Assembly (NCBI GenBank): GCA_022563655.1
Contig: JADFMW010000025.1
Span: forward strand, 1-17,682
DNA from: Pseudomonadota bacterium
GTDB taxonomy: Bacteria > Pseudomonadota > Alphaproteobacteria > JAAXGF01
DNA: 17,682 nucleotides
Reading direction: 5' to 3'
Part shown: one piece after another, positions 9,200 to 17,202 of the stretch
Layout of the letters: every line of letters starts with the position of its first letter
Position numbering within the stretch: the first letter of the stretch is position 1
Notes under the pieces: generated by a model
Told to the model about the DNA's origin: nothing
The model's database searches: none
The model's input: only the letters and a program-made list of their open reading frames with translations
Translations under genes and position numbers: made by a program

Positions 9200-9364
9200 G
9201 GATCCTCATGGCCAAGGCAAACACGTCGCGGCGCGGCTGCCGGCTCGTCTCGACCGGGGTGGCGGGGCGCCGGGGTTCCCCGACCGGGCCCGACAATGCG
9301 GCCTTGGCATGGGGCGTGGGCGTGAGGTATGGATACGCCGAGAGGGCACTCGGGAGACCGGCCG

Positions 9365-9796
9365 GTGAAACGGACGCTCATCGCTCTCGGCATACTTGTT
9401 TGCGGGTTGTCGGCGCAGGCATTGGCGCAGTCGGTGGACCTGAGCGCGGCCGACCGGGGCGCGATCCGAACCGTGATCGAGGATCAGCTCGCCGCCTTCG
9501 GCCGCGACGACGCGGACGCGGCGTTCGCCCAGGCCGCGCCCGGAATTCAAACGAAGTTCGGCACGCCCGAGATCTTCATGCACATGGTGAGGAGCGCCTA
9601 CCAGCCGGTTTACCGCCCGCGCGAGGTCCAGTTCCGCGATATCGTCGAGATCGACGGCGTGCCGGTCCAGCACGTTTTTCTCGTCGGCCCCGGCGGCGAG
9701 CTGGTGATCGCGCTGTACCCGATGGAGCGCCAGCCCGACGGCGCCTGGAAGATCGCCGGCTGCTACCTCATTCAAGCCCCCGACGAAAGCGTCTAG
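9365..9796 (+). CDS. Exported DUF4864-like protein
   Basis: Predicted periplasmic protein of 143 residues. GTG 9365 is chosen because GGGAG (9352-9356) precedes it by 8 nt and because it gives a clean signal peptide: KRT, the hydrophobic LIALGILVCGL, then an AxA cleavage site before QSVDLS (ALA/QS). An ATG at 9329 would add 12 charged residues ahead of the signal. The mature part begins with a helix (VIEDQLAAFGRDDADAAFAQ), followed by FGTPEIFMHMVRSAYQPVYR and a beta-rich NTF2-like segment ending in DGAWKIAGCYLIQAPDESV. This matches my recollection of DUF4864 proteins, whose role is unknown. Its TAG (9794-9796) overlaps the metE TAG from the other strand. Confidence 0.78.
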   Translation: MKRTLIALGILVCGLSAQALAQSVDLSAADRGAIRTVIEDQLAAFGRDDADAAFAQAAPGIQTKFGTPEIFMHMVRSAYQPVYRPREVQFRDIVEIDGVPVQHVFLVGPGGELVIALYPMERQPDGAWKIAGCYLIQAPDESV

Positions 9797-12072
9797 GCGA
9801 CGCGCAATGCGCGCAGACGGCGCGCCGCCGCGACCATGTTCACGAGCGAGGGCTTGACTTCCGCCCAGCCCCGGGTTTTCAGCCCGCAATCGGGGTTGAC
9901 CCAAAGCTGGTCGGCGTCCAGCACCTCGGAGGCGCGCGTGAGCAGGCGCACGATCTCGTCGTCCGGCGGCACGCGCGGCGAGTGGATGTCATACACGCCC
10001 GGGCCGATCTCGTTCGGGTACTCGAAATCGGTGAACGACTCGAGCAGCTCCATCTGCGAGCGCGAGGCCTCGATCGAGATGACGTCGGCGTCCATCGCGG
10101 CGATGGATGAGATGATGTCGTTGAACTCCGAGTAGCACATGTGGCTGTGGATCTGCGTCTCGTCCCTCACCCCGGAGGATGCCAGGCGGAAGCATTCGAC
10201 CGCCCACTTGAGATAGCCATCCCAGTCGGCGCGGTGCAGAGGCAGGCCTTCGCGCAGCGCCGGCTCGTCGATCTGCACGATGCGCAGGCCGGCCGCCTCG
10301 AGGTCGAGCACCTCGTCGCGCAGGGCGAGCGCGATCTGCTTGCAGGTCTCGGCGCGCGGCTGGTCGTCGCGCACGAACGACCACTGCATGATGGTGACGG
10401 GGCCGGTGAGCATGCCCTTGATCGGCCGTTCGGTGAGCGACTGGGCGTACCGCGACCATTTCACCGTCATCTGCGACGGCCGTGCGATGTCGCCGTAGAT
10501 GATCGGCGGCTTGACGTAACGCGAGCCGTAGGATTGCACCCAGCCGGCCTTGGTCACGAGGAAGCCGTCCAGTTTCTCTCCGAAGTACTGGACCATGTCG
10601 TTGCGCTCGAACTCGCCGTGCACGAGTACGTCGAGGCCGATTTCTTCCTGCAGGCGCACGGCCTTCGCGATCTCGGCCTCGAGGAACGCCTGGTAGGAGG
10701 CTGAGTCGCGCTCGCCGCGCCGGTACTGGGCGCGGGCCTCGCGCACCTCGGCCGTCTGCGGGAAGGACCCGATCGTCGTCGTCGGGAACGCAGGCAGATC
10801 GATCCGCGCCCGCTGCGCCTGGCGGCGCTGGGCAAACGGGCTCTGGCGCCGGAGCATGTCATCGGTCACCGCCGCGGCACGCTGCTTGACGGCGGGGCTG
10901 TGGATGCGCGGCGAGGCGCGGCGCCGTTCGATCGCCGCGTCGCTCTCGGCCAAAGCGCCGGCCATCGCCGCGCGGCCCTCGTTGGCGCCCTTCGCAAGAA
11001 CGGCGAGCTCGGAGAGCTTCTGCTTGGCGAAGGCGAGCCAGCCCTTCAACTCGTCGTCGAGCCCGGTTTCGGCGTCGAAGTCGAGCGGCACGTGGAGCAG
11101 CGAGCACGAGGGCGCCACCAGGACGCGCTCGCGGCCCAGCTTCTCCACCGCCCGTTCGACCACCCCGAGCGCTCGGCCCAGGTCGGTGCGCCAGACGTTT
11201 CGCCCGTCCACCACCCCGAGCGAGAGCGTCAGATCGGCAGGGGCGGCGTCGAGCGCCCGGTCGAGCTGGTCCGGGCCGCGCACGAGATCGAGATGCACGC
11301 CGGCGACGGGCAGACTCAGCGCAAGCGCCAGGTTGTCGCCCAGATCCTCGAAGTAGCTCGTGACCAGGAGCCGCAGCTTGGTGGCCCCCGCCAGGCGGGC
11401 GTACGCGTGGGCGAACGCGGCGCGGGCGTCGGCGTCGAGGTCGAGCGCCAGGATCGGCTCGTCGATCTGCACCCACGCCGCCCCCGCCTCGGCCAGGCCC
11501 GCGAGCACCTGTTCGTAAACCGCCAGCAGCTCATCGAGCAGCGAGATCGGGGCGAAGGCGTCGTCCCTGGATTTGCCCAGCAGCAGGAAGCTCAGCGGAC
11601 CCACCAGAACCGGCCGCGTCTCGATGCCGAGGGCCTTGGCTTCCTCGAACTCGTCGATCGGCTTGCGCGAGGCGAGACGGAAGCGCTGCGCCGGCTCGAA
11701 CTCCGGCACGATGTAGTGGTAGTTGGTGTCGAACCACTTGGTCATCTCCATGGGCGGCGCGTCCTGGGTGCCGCGCGCCATGGCGAACAGCGTCTCGAGG
11801 CCGACGCTATCGCCGTCCCACGCGAAACGCTCCGGCACGGCCCCGACCATCGCCGCCGTGTCGAGAACCTGGTCGTAAAGCGAGAAGTCGTTGCACGGGA
11901 CGTGGTCGATGCCGAGCTCGGCCTGGAGGCGCCAGTTGGCGCCGCGGATGGCCTGCGCCGCGGCGCCGAGTTCGGCCGCCGCCAGCCTGCCCGACCAGCA
12001 GCCTTCGAGTGCGGTCTTGAGCTCTCGCCTCGGCCCGATGCGGGGATATCCCAGGTTCGTCGCCTTCACCAT
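9793..12072 (-). CDS. metE: Cobalamin-independent methionine synthase MetE
   Basis: Zinc enzyme that transfers the methyl group of 5-methyltetrahydropteroyl-triglutamate directly to homocysteine, the last step of methionine synthesis. The 759-residue product has the usual two-barrel layout. All four zinc ligands are visible: H644 and C646 in HSHMCYSEF, E668 in ISIEASRS and C729 in NPDCGLKTRG, each three residues after the Escherichia coli positions. The N-terminus NLGYPRIGPRRELKTALE is typical. GGGAGG (12086-12081) sits 8 nt before the ATG. It is the last gene of an ArsR-methyltransferase regulator-metF-metE operon, 40 nt after metF, leaving no room for a cobalamin riboswitch there. No terminator is evident: its stop overlaps that of the convergent gene. 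Confidence 0.97.
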   Translation of the reverse strand: MVKATNLGYPRIGPRRELKTALEGCWSGRLAAAELGAAAQAIRGANWRLQAELGIDHVPCNDFSLYDQVLDTAAMVGAVPERFAWDGDSVGLETLFAMARGTQDAPPMEMTKWFDTNYHYIVPEFEPAQRFRLASRKPIDEFEEAKALGIETRPVLVGPLSFLLLGKSRDDAFAPISLLDELLAVYEQVLAGLAEAGAAWVQIDEPILALDLDADARAAFAHAYARLAGATKLRLLVTSYFEDLGDNLALALSLPVAGVHLDLVRGPDQLDRALDAAPADLTLSLGVVDGRNVWRTDLGRALGVVERAVEKLGRERVLVAPSCSLLHVPLDFDAETGLDDELKGWLAFAKQKLSELAVLAKGANEGRAAMAGALAESDAAIERRRASPRIHSPAVKQRAAAVTDDMLRRQSPFAQRRQAQRARIDLPAFPTTTIGSFPQTAEVREARAQYRRGERDSASYQAFLEAEIAKAVRLQEEIGLDVLVHGEFERNDMVQYFGEKLDGFLVTKAGWVQSYGSRYVKPPIIYGDIARPSQMTVKWSRYAQSLTERPIKGMLTGPVTIMQWSFVRDDQPRAETCKQIALALRDEVLDLEAAGLRIVQIDEPALREGLPLHRADWDGYLKWAVECFRLASSGVRDETQIHSHMCYSEFNDIISSIAAMDADVISIEASRSQMELLESFTDFEYPNEIGPGVYDIHSPRVPPDDEIVRLLTRASEVLDADQLWVNPDCGLKTRGWAEVKPSLVNMVAAARRLRALRVA

Positions 12073-12112
12073 CTCGCCAACCTCCCTTCTGTTCTAACGG
12101 GTCTCGAAAAAA

Positions 12113-13054
12113 TCATGGCCGTGGGCCAAGCCGCTCGGCGGCGAGCGGCGCCTCCGTCGGGGGGCCCAGCCCAAGCGCGTGGCAGATGGCGCCGGTCAGG
12201 CGGGCGCCGTTCAGCGTGTAGAAGTGGAACTCGTTCACTCCCTGCTCGCGCAGCGCCTGGCACTGTTCGGCGGCCTGGGCCACCGCGACCTGGCGCCTGG
12301 TCTCCGGGTCGTCGTCGAGACCCTCGAACATCTCCGCCAGCCACCTCGGCACCGAGGCGCCGCATTTTGCACTGAACTTACTGAGCTTGGCAAAGTTGAA
12401 CACGGGCATGATGCCGGGAACGATGGGGACGGCGATTCCCTTGGCCCGCGCCCGATCGAGGAAGCGCATGAACACGTCGACGTCGAAGAAATACTGGGTG
12501 ATGGCGCGGTGAGCGCCGGCGTCGATCTTCCGCTTGAGGTATTCAAGGTCGGCATCCGGGCTTTGAGCCTCGGGATGGACCTCGGGAAAGGCGGCGACGC
12601 TGATTTCGAAATCGGCGATCCTCCTGATCCCCTCGAGCAGATCGACGGAGTTGGCGTAGCCGCCCGGATGGGGGGTGTAGCGCGGCGTCCCCTCGGGCGG
12701 GTCGCCGCGCAGCGCGACGATGTGCCGGATGCCCTGGCGCCAGTAACGGCGGACCATTTCGTCCACCTCTTCGCGCGTGGTCCCCACGCAGCTCAGGTGG
12801 GCGGCCGTCGGCAACGACGTCTCTCGGTTGATGCGGCACACGGTCTCGTAGGTGCGATCGCGGGTAGAGCCGGCCGCCCCGTAGGTCACGGAGACGAAAC
12901 TCGGGGCCAAGGGCTCGAGCCGGCGGATCGTATTCCACAGCCTCGTTTCCATCTCCTCGGTTTTGGGCGGGAAGAACTCGAACGAGACCCCGGGTAGCGG
13001 CGCCGGACGGGCAGCGGCCAGACGGGTGGCGCCGGGCGGTCGCGGCGAACTCAC
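12113..13054 (-). CDS. metF: Methylenetetrahydrofolate reductase MetF
   Basis: Flavoprotein that reduces 5,10-methylene-THF to 5-methyl-THF, the methyl donor for MetE encoded next. The 313-residue TIM barrel shows VSFEFFPPKT with the catalytic Glu26, FVSVTYGAAGSTRDRT (53-68), the FAD-contacting Asp118 in VALRGDPPEG, and the ITQYFFDVD and PGIMPV segments. The start is GTG 13054: it overlaps the TGA of the upstream regulator as GTGA, and GGAG lies a suitable distance upstream. The frame stays open for another 290 codons upstream, but that is the regulator gene read in a shifted frame. The overlap implies translational coupling. Confidence 0.96.
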   Translation of the reverse strand: MSSPRPPGATRLAAARPAPLPGVSFEFFPPKTEEMETRLWNTIRRLEPLAPSFVSVTYGAAGSTRDRTYETVCRINRETSLPTAAHLSCVGTTREEVDEMVRRYWRQGIRHIVALRGDPPEGTPRYTPHPGGYANSVDLLEGIRRIADFEISVAAFPEVHPEAQSPDADLEYLKRKIDAGAHRAITQYFFDVDVFMRFLDRARAKGIAVPIVPGIMPVFNFAKLSKFSAKCGASVPRWLAEMFEGLDDDPETRRQVAVAQAAEQCQALREQGVNEFHFYTLNGARLTGAICHALGLGPPTEAPLAAERLGPRP

Positions 13055-14001
13055 GGGCGCTCCTTCGAGGCGCCGCCGTTCTTGACGGCCGACCACAGGG
13101 TGACCGTCAGCGGATCGCCGGTGAGGTGAATCGGGCGGTCCGGCGCGAGACTGGCGGCGCGGCACCACTCCAAGATCTCCTCGTCGGCGAAGCCGAGCCG
13201 CCGGTGAGCGTGCTGCTCGCGCAGATATTCGAGGTCGTGGGGGGCGAAGTCGGCGACCGCCAGCCTGCCGCCGGGGCGCAATACGCGCGCCGCCTCGGCC
13301 AGCGCGCCGGCCGGCTTGTCGGCGAAGTGAAGCACTTGGTGAAAGACCACGGCGTCGAACGATTCCGACGCCAGCGGCAGCTTGTTCATGTCGCCGTGGC
13401 GCAGCTGGCAGTTGCGCAGGCCGGCGCCCTCGAGGTTGGCGCGCGCGACCGCGAGCATCTCGCGCGAGAGATCGACGCCGATGGCGCGGTCCACCCGGTC
13501 GGCGAAGATCTCGAGCATGCGGCCGGTGCCGGTCCCGACATCGAGGAGGTCGTGCACCGCGTCGTCGGCGAACAGGGCAAGCAGGGCGCCCTCGACATCC
13601 TCCTCGGGCACCGAAAACTTGCGGATTTCGTGCCAGTGCTCGGCGTTGGCGCGGAAGTAGGCCGCCGCGGCCGCGGCCCGCTCGCGCCTCACGTCCTCGA
13701 GGCGCTGTCGGTCGAGCGCCAGCGCCGGATCGTCCGCCGGCAGCCGATCGACGACGAAGCTCCCCACCTCGGCACCCGGTCCGACGCGCGCGAGACGCAG
13801 GAACACCCAGCTGCCCTCGCGAAACCGGTCGAGCACGCCAGCCTCGCACAGCACCTTGAGATGGTGCGATATGCGCGGCTGGCTTTGCCCGAGGATTCCC
13901 GCAAGCTCGGTCACGGTCAGCTCGCTCTCGGCGCACAGCGTAACGAGGCGCAGCCGGGTGGGCTCGGCCATCGCCCGCAGGGCATTCAAGATCGAGTTCA
14001 C
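13051..14001 (-). CDS. ArsR-family regulator fused to a SAM-dependent methyltransferase domain
   Basis: The 316-residue protein has two domains. Residues 1-70 form an ArsR-type winged helix (MAEPTRLRLVTLCAESELTV then TELAGILGQSQPRISHHLKV). Residues 112-290 form a class I methyltransferase fold with motif I DVGTGTG (154-160), GVDLSREML (175-183), DMNKLPL and LRPGGRLAVADF (241-252). No cysteine-rich metal site typical of ArsR/SmtB metal sensors is evident. It heads the metF-metE operon, so the methyltransferase fold may serve as a SAM or SAH sensor; alphaproteobacterial ArsR-type methionine regulators of this kind (SamR/SahR) have been proposed, as I recall. The start is GTG 14001, with GGGAG (14012-14008) 6 nt upstream. 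A perfect palindrome lies about 50 bp upstream. Confidence 0.9.
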   Translation of the reverse strand: MNSILNALRAMAEPTRLRLVTLCAESELTVTELAGILGQSQPRISHHLKVLCEAGVLDRFREGSWVFLRLARVGPGAEVGSFVVDRLPADDPALALDRQRLEDVRRERAAAAAAYFRANAEHWHEIRKFSVPEEDVEGALLALFADDAVHDLLDVGTGTGRMLEIFADRVDRAIGVDLSREMLAVARANLEGAGLRNCQLRHGDMNKLPLASESFDAVVFHQVLHFADKPAGALAEAARVLRPGGRLAVADFAPHDLEYLREQHAHRRLGFADEEILEWCRAASLAPDRPIHLTGDPLTVTLWSAVKNGGASKERP

Positions 14002-14049
14002 AACCGTCTCCCGGCAGCGGCGTTCTGCGTCTGGCTACCAGTTAACAGT

Positions 14050-14063
14050 TAAAGATATCTTTA
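14050..14063. promoter_or_regulatory. Palindromic operator upstream of the methionine operon
   Basis: taaagatatcttta is a perfect 14-bp palindrome, in an AT-rich patch (ttaaagatatctttatgg) that contrasts with the GC-rich genes. On the minus strand TTTACA (14074-14069) lies just upstream and could be a -35, so a bound repressor would block the promoter. The sequence resembles ArsR-family methionine-regulator sites as I recall them. Binding by the adjacent fused regulator is inferred. Confidence 0.65.
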
Positions 14064-14359
14064 TGGTTTGTAAAGCGACCCATCGGCTGGTTGAATCCGC
14101 TTCGAGCCAGTCGCGGCATTTTTGCCACATGTTTCAACTTTTTGCACTTAGCCCCCTTTTGACCCCTTGGCGTCCGGGTGCAAACTGTGATAGAGGGTAA
14201 TATGTTGCAATAGAGCAGGGGCAGAATCGTGTCCGCTCATAGGGAAGACCGCTTACTCCAGGGGGGTCGGATGAGGCCGTGGTACTCGGATGCATCGCCG
14301 CCTCGATCTTGGGCCGCATCCCTGGATGAGATGTCGTGTTACGGGGGGCTTGGACGGCC
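14064..14359. other. Divergent intergenic region without a gene
   Basis: About 300 bp separate the methionine operon from mlaA. I see no convincing coding frame or RNA gene. A loose inverted repeat TTTGCAC (14141-14147) / GTGCAAA (14178-14184) and a TAATAT (14199-14204) lie in its middle and may belong to the mlaA promoter, but no good -35/-10 pair stands out. Confidence 0.5.
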
Positions 14360-15169
14360 GTGAAAACCATTGAAAATTCTCACCCTTCGCTCACCCGCCT
14401 TTTCGCTACGTTGCTATGCGTTGGGTTCTTGGCAGGCTGCGCGACGGCACCGGAGGAGGGCACTCCGGAGCGGGCCGAGTACGACGAGCTCAATGATCCC
14501 ATCGAGCCGGTCAACCGCGCCATCTTCTCGTTCAACCAGTTAGCCGACGACGTATTGATCAGGCCGCTGGCGGTCGGCTACCGTACAGTGATGCCGTCGA
14601 TGATACGCCGCGGCGTGCGCAACGTCCTGTCCAACCTGAGAGCTCCGGTCACCCTTGCCAACGATCTCCTGCAGTTCAAGCCCGAACGCGCGCTCGTCAC
14701 CGGCGGGCGGTTCTTGCTCAACACGACCATTGGCGTGGGCGGCTTGTTCGATGTGGCGACCGACTGGGGCATCGAGGGGCACCGAGAGGACTTCGGCCAG
14801 ACGCTTGCAGTCTGGGGCTACCCCGAGGGACCCTACCTGATGCTGCCGCTGTTGGGGCCGTCCAACCCGCGCGACACGACCGGTCTCGTCGTCGACTCGT
14901 TCATGGACCCGTGGGGCTACTTCATTCCCGGTGACTACGCTCTTGTGCGTCCCATCGTCCGCGCCCTCGACGAGCGCGAACGCGTGCTCGATCCACTCGA
15001 CGAGATCGAGCGGGCATCGCTCGATTTCTACGCGACGCTTCGCAGCTTGTACCGCCAGCGCCGCGCGGACGAAATCCGCGACGGCAGGCCGTCGCCGGTG
15101 ATACCGATCCCGAGCATCACGATCGAGGACTTCGAAGACGACAGCGAGCGGATCACGCTAGTCAATTGA
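14360..15169 (+). CDS. mlaA: Outer-membrane lipid-asymmetry lipoprotein MlaA (VacJ)
   Basis: Outer-membrane lipoprotein that removes mislocalised phospholipids from the outer leaflet and passes them to MlaC. From GTG 14360 the product has 269 residues, with a lipoprotein signal (hydrophobic LFATLLCVGF, lipobox LAGC, lipidated Cys27) and then the family core: NDPIEPVNRAIFSFNQLADD, PLAVGYRTVMP, GGRFLLNTTIGVGGLFDVA, FGQTLAVWG and GPYLMLPLLGPSNPRDT. An in-frame GTG at 14336 would give 277 residues; the later start gives a more normal signal peptide, but neither has a strong ribosome site. The C-terminal tail (PSPVIPIPSITIEDFEDD) is variable in the family. mlaC begins 2 nt after the stop. Confidence 0.94.
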   Translation: MKTIENSHPSLTRLFATLLCVGFLAGCATAPEEGTPERAEYDELNDPIEPVNRAIFSFNQLADDVLIRPLAVGYRTVMPSMIRRGVRNVLSNLRAPVTLANDLLQFKPERALVTGGRFLLNTTIGVGGLFDVATDWGIEGHREDFGQTLAVWGYPEGPYLMLPLLGPSNPRDTTGLVVDSFMDPWGYFIPGDYALVRPIVRALDERERVLDPLDEIERASLDFYATLRSLYRQRRADEIRDGRPSPVIPIPSITIEDFEDDSERITLVN

Positions 15170-15171
15170 CC

Positions 15172-15792
15172 ATGCCGTTGCGCCGTTGCATCGCTGTCAT
15201 CGGCGTAGCGCTTGTCGTTGCGCTCTCGTCGTTGCCGTCGGACGCCGCTGGCGCCCCGTCGCACGACCCTGCCAAGTTCGTCAAGTGGCTTGGCGACGAA
15301 GCCATTGCGATTCTCTCCACGCCCAACGCCACCCCCGAGGAGCGCAAGGAGCGCTACCGTGATCTCCTCGATCGGGGGTTCGCCGTCGATACCATCGCGC
15401 GGTTCGTGCTTGGCCGCCACTGGCGCGCGGCGACGAGCGAGCAGCGCGCGCAGTATCGCCGGCTGTTTCGCGAGTACGTCCTCGACACCTACGCCGAGCG
15501 GCTCGAGGGTTACGCGGGGCAAACCTTCGAGATTCTCAAGGCGGTGCCGCTCAACGATGTCGACACGATCGTCAGAACCGAGATCAGGCAGCCCAACGGG
15601 CCGCCGATCCGCGTCGACTACCGCGTGCGCCAGCGCAGCGAAGCCTTCAAAGTGATCGACGTGCAGGTCGAGGGCGTCAGTCTGATCACCACCCAACGAT
15701 CGGAGTTCAATTCGATCATCGCCCGTGACGGAATAGACGGGCTGCTCGAGTTGCTGCGCGAATACGGCCCCGACGTCGTCAAGCCCAAGTAG
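15172..15792 (+). CDS. mlaC: Periplasmic phospholipid-binding protein MlaC
   Basis: Soluble carrier that shuttles phospholipid between MlaA and the inner-membrane MlaFEDB complex. The 206-residue product has an N-terminal signal (PLRRC, hydrophobic IAVIGVALVVALSSL, cleavage near DAAGA) and MlaC/Ttg2D family features: YRDLLDRGFAVDTIARFVLG, HWRAATSEQRAQYRRLFREY, VDYRVRQRSEAFKVIDVQVE and GVSLITTQRSEF. ATG 15172 is preferred over the TTG at 15166, which overlaps the mlaA stop. With a 2-nt gap and no clear ribosome site, translation is probably coupled to mlaA. The mlaFEDB genes are not in this window. A hopanoid-associated HpnM-like assignment is a less likely alternative. Confidence 0.92.
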   Translation: MPLRRCIAVIGVALVVALSSLPSDAAGAPSHDPAKFVKWLGDEAIAILSTPNATPEERKERYRDLLDRGFAVDTIARFVLGRHWRAATSEQRAQYRRLFREYVLDTYAERLEGYAGQTFEILKAVPLNDVDTIVRTEIRQPNGPPIRVDYRVRQRSEAFKVIDVQVEGVSLITTQRSEFNSIIARDGIDGLLELLREYGPDVVKPK

Positions 15793-16113
15793 CTCGGCTC
15801 CTCGCACCGCATCCGCGGCGAACGACCGATCGAGAGCGCGTTCGCTGCCCGGCATGGGCGGTGCGCTGCTGCCATCCTCCCTGCCTTCGCCGGCCTCCCT
15901 CCGCCCGCCGGAGCGGCTTCGTCGCGCAGGCGCGCAGGCCGACGCAGTAGCACTGCTACGGAGGAGGACGGGCCGGCCCACGGTCGTTGCCCTCCAGGAG
16001 GTCATCACCCGCTTCATCGCCGAGCACGATGAACCCCCCCCGGTCCTTGGCCTGGTCCGCCGCCCGTGCGCCATAATCGACCAGGTGCGACGTGGGGTGG
16101 CAAGCGTTAGAAT
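15793..16113. other. Intergenic region between convergent mlaC and hydratase
   Basis: About 320 bp between two convergent genes. An 87-codon plus frame (15854-16117) and a longer minus frame exist, but neither has a recognisable product, signal or ribosome site. A poly-C run (16034-16041) and an imperfect palindrome over the hydratase stop (16103-16122) are present. No U-tract terminator is seen. Confidence 0.5.
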
Positions 16114-16908
16114 CTAACCGCTAGGCACCCCCGTGTCCGCGTGGAACCGGACCTCCACGTCGCCGAGGTCTGCGAAATTGGCGATCAGCGTATCACCGGG
16201 GGCCACCGGGACGACGCCGGTGCAGGTGCCGGTGGAGACCACCTCGCCGGCGCTGATGCCGTCGCCGAGCCCGGACAAGTGGTTGGCCGTCCATTCCAGG
16301 ACGTTCAGGGGATCGCCGAGCACTTGGGCGCCGTTACCCTCGGCGACGGTTTCGCCGTTCTTGCTCAGCACCACCGGATGGGACCTGAGGTCGCGGCCGC
16401 GCCAGTCGCTGGTCTCCGCTCCCCTCACCCAGGCCAGATTGGCGGCCATGTCGGCGATCAGGCGGGCGCCGCCGAGGCCCGCAAACCCGCCTTCGAAGCG
16501 GCAGGCAACCACCTCGATGGCGGCAAACAGGGCCCCGACCGCCGCCAACACCTCCGCGCGCGCATAGGCGGTGTCGCGGGGCGGGAGGGGCCGGTCGAAG
16601 CGGAATGCGAACTCGCTTTCGACGCTCGTCGACTGGCCCTCGAAGATCGCGATCTCGGCCGGGCTCTCGAAGCAGAGGGGCTGGAACATTGGCGCCGTCG
16701 ACGGCCCCGGCGTGTCGAGCAGCCGCTGCGCTGCCGCGCTGGTCGCCGCCACTTTCCAGCCGGCGCGGGGGAGCCCGGCCAGGGCGGCGCTCTCGCGCTG
16801 AACGGCATAGGCGTCCTCGGCGCCGATCAGGACATCGCCCGCGGCAAGCGGCACGGTGCCGCCGCCGGTGCGCGCCGCCCACAGCCGCCGCGCCAGGTTA
16901 TCCGACAT
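16114..16908 (-). CDS. 2-keto-4-pentenoate hydratase-like protein (FAH superfamily)
   Basis: Predicted metal-dependent hydratase related to MhpD/XylJ, which add water to 2-oxopent-4-enoate-type products of aromatic meta-cleavage; the exact substrate cannot be told. The 264-residue length fits. Visible are AYAVQRESAALAG and GWKVAATS near the N-terminus, the acidic metal-site segment VESEFAFRF (E97, E99) with IEVV (E132) further on, LGDPLNVLEWTANHL, and the superfamily C-terminal strand pattern ISAGEVVSTGTCTGVVPVAP followed by GDTLIANFADLGDVEVRF. ATG 16908 is chosen because GGGG lies just upstream; the in-frame TTG at 16932 is unlikely. No other aromatic-degradation gene is nearby, so it is probably a single-gene unit or linked to genes outside the window. 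Confidence 0.85.
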   Translation of the reverse strand: MSDNLARRLWAARTGGGTVPLAAGDVLIGAEDAYAVQRESAALAGLPRAGWKVAATSAAAQRLLDTPGPSTAPMFQPLCFESPAEIAIFEGQSTSVESEFAFRFDRPLPPRDTAYARAEVLAAVGALFAAIEVVACRFEGGFAGLGGARLIADMAANLAWVRGAETSDWRGRDLRSHPVVLSKNGETVAEGNGAQVLGDPLNVLEWTANHLSGLGDGISAGEVVSTGTCTGVVPVAPGDTLIANFADLGDVEVRFHADTGVPSG

Positions 16909-17130
16909 TTCCCCAGACCCCCTCGATTGCAATCAGCCGGGATTCCCCGGATGGCTCGCCCGGTTGCCGACGACGATAGCACAAAGAGCGTCTCGGGGCG
17001 CGCCCTCGGCGCCGGCTTGACCATAGGGAAGACCTTCCCCGATGTTGCGCGGACTCTGCGGCAATGGTTGTCAACATCAGGGAATCCGCGGGTTTCAGGC
17101 GCAAGGGATTGGCAACATATCTGGCAAAGG

Positions 17131-17151
17131 AAAAGCCCGCCGGGGGCGGGC
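17131..17151 (-). terminator. Rho-independent terminator reading leftward
   Basis: GCCCGCC (17135-17141) and GGCGGGC (17145-17151) form a perfect 7-bp GC stem with a 3-nt loop. On the minus strand the stem is followed by TTTTCCTTT, a usable U-tract. On the plus strand there is no T-run after the stem (CAAGTGTTT), so it is unidirectional. No recognised minus-strand gene ends just upstream of it; the nearest coding sequence on that strand stops at 17612. Confidence 0.65.
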
Positions 17152-17180
17152 CAAGTGTTTGATCTTGCTTGGGATAAAGC

Positions 17181-17202
17181 TGGTTGCGGGGGCCTGCAAC
17201 CA
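17181..17202. repeat. Hairpin with initiator-tRNA 3'-end sequence
   Basis: TGGTTGC (17181-17187) pairs with GCAACCA (17196-17202) across an 8-nt loop. The stretch 17181-17194, tggttgcgggggcc, is the reverse complement of the last 14 nt of the Escherichia coli initiator tRNA including CCA. The rest of a tRNA cannot be folded here, so it is not a tRNA gene. It could be an attachment-site remnant or chance. Confidence 0.5.

Noticed and set aside
12073..12112. A cobalamin or SAM riboswitch ahead of metE
   Set aside because: The gap is only 40 nt and holds little more than a ribosome site; the operon's upstream region has a palindrome instead.
12113..13936. A 607-residue frame that would extend MetF by about 290 residues at the N-terminus
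   Set aside because: The extension is the regulator gene read one frame off: arginine-rich, without domains. GTG 13054 with a GTGA overlap is the better start.
14238..14250. A 13-mer, catagggaagacc, shared with 17022-17034
   Set aside because: The identity stops at the 13-mer and neither flank forms a related structure; probably chance.
15854..16117. An 87-codon plus frame and an opposing minus frame (IVLGDEAGDDLLEGN) after mlaC
   Set aside because: Both look partly protein-like, but neither has a ribosome site, recognisable family or full domain, and they contradict each other. A degraded gene is possible but not supported.
16103..16122. An imperfect palindrome over the hydratase stop as a terminator
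   Set aside because: The stem is AT-rich with a one-base bulge and has no following U-tract on either strand.
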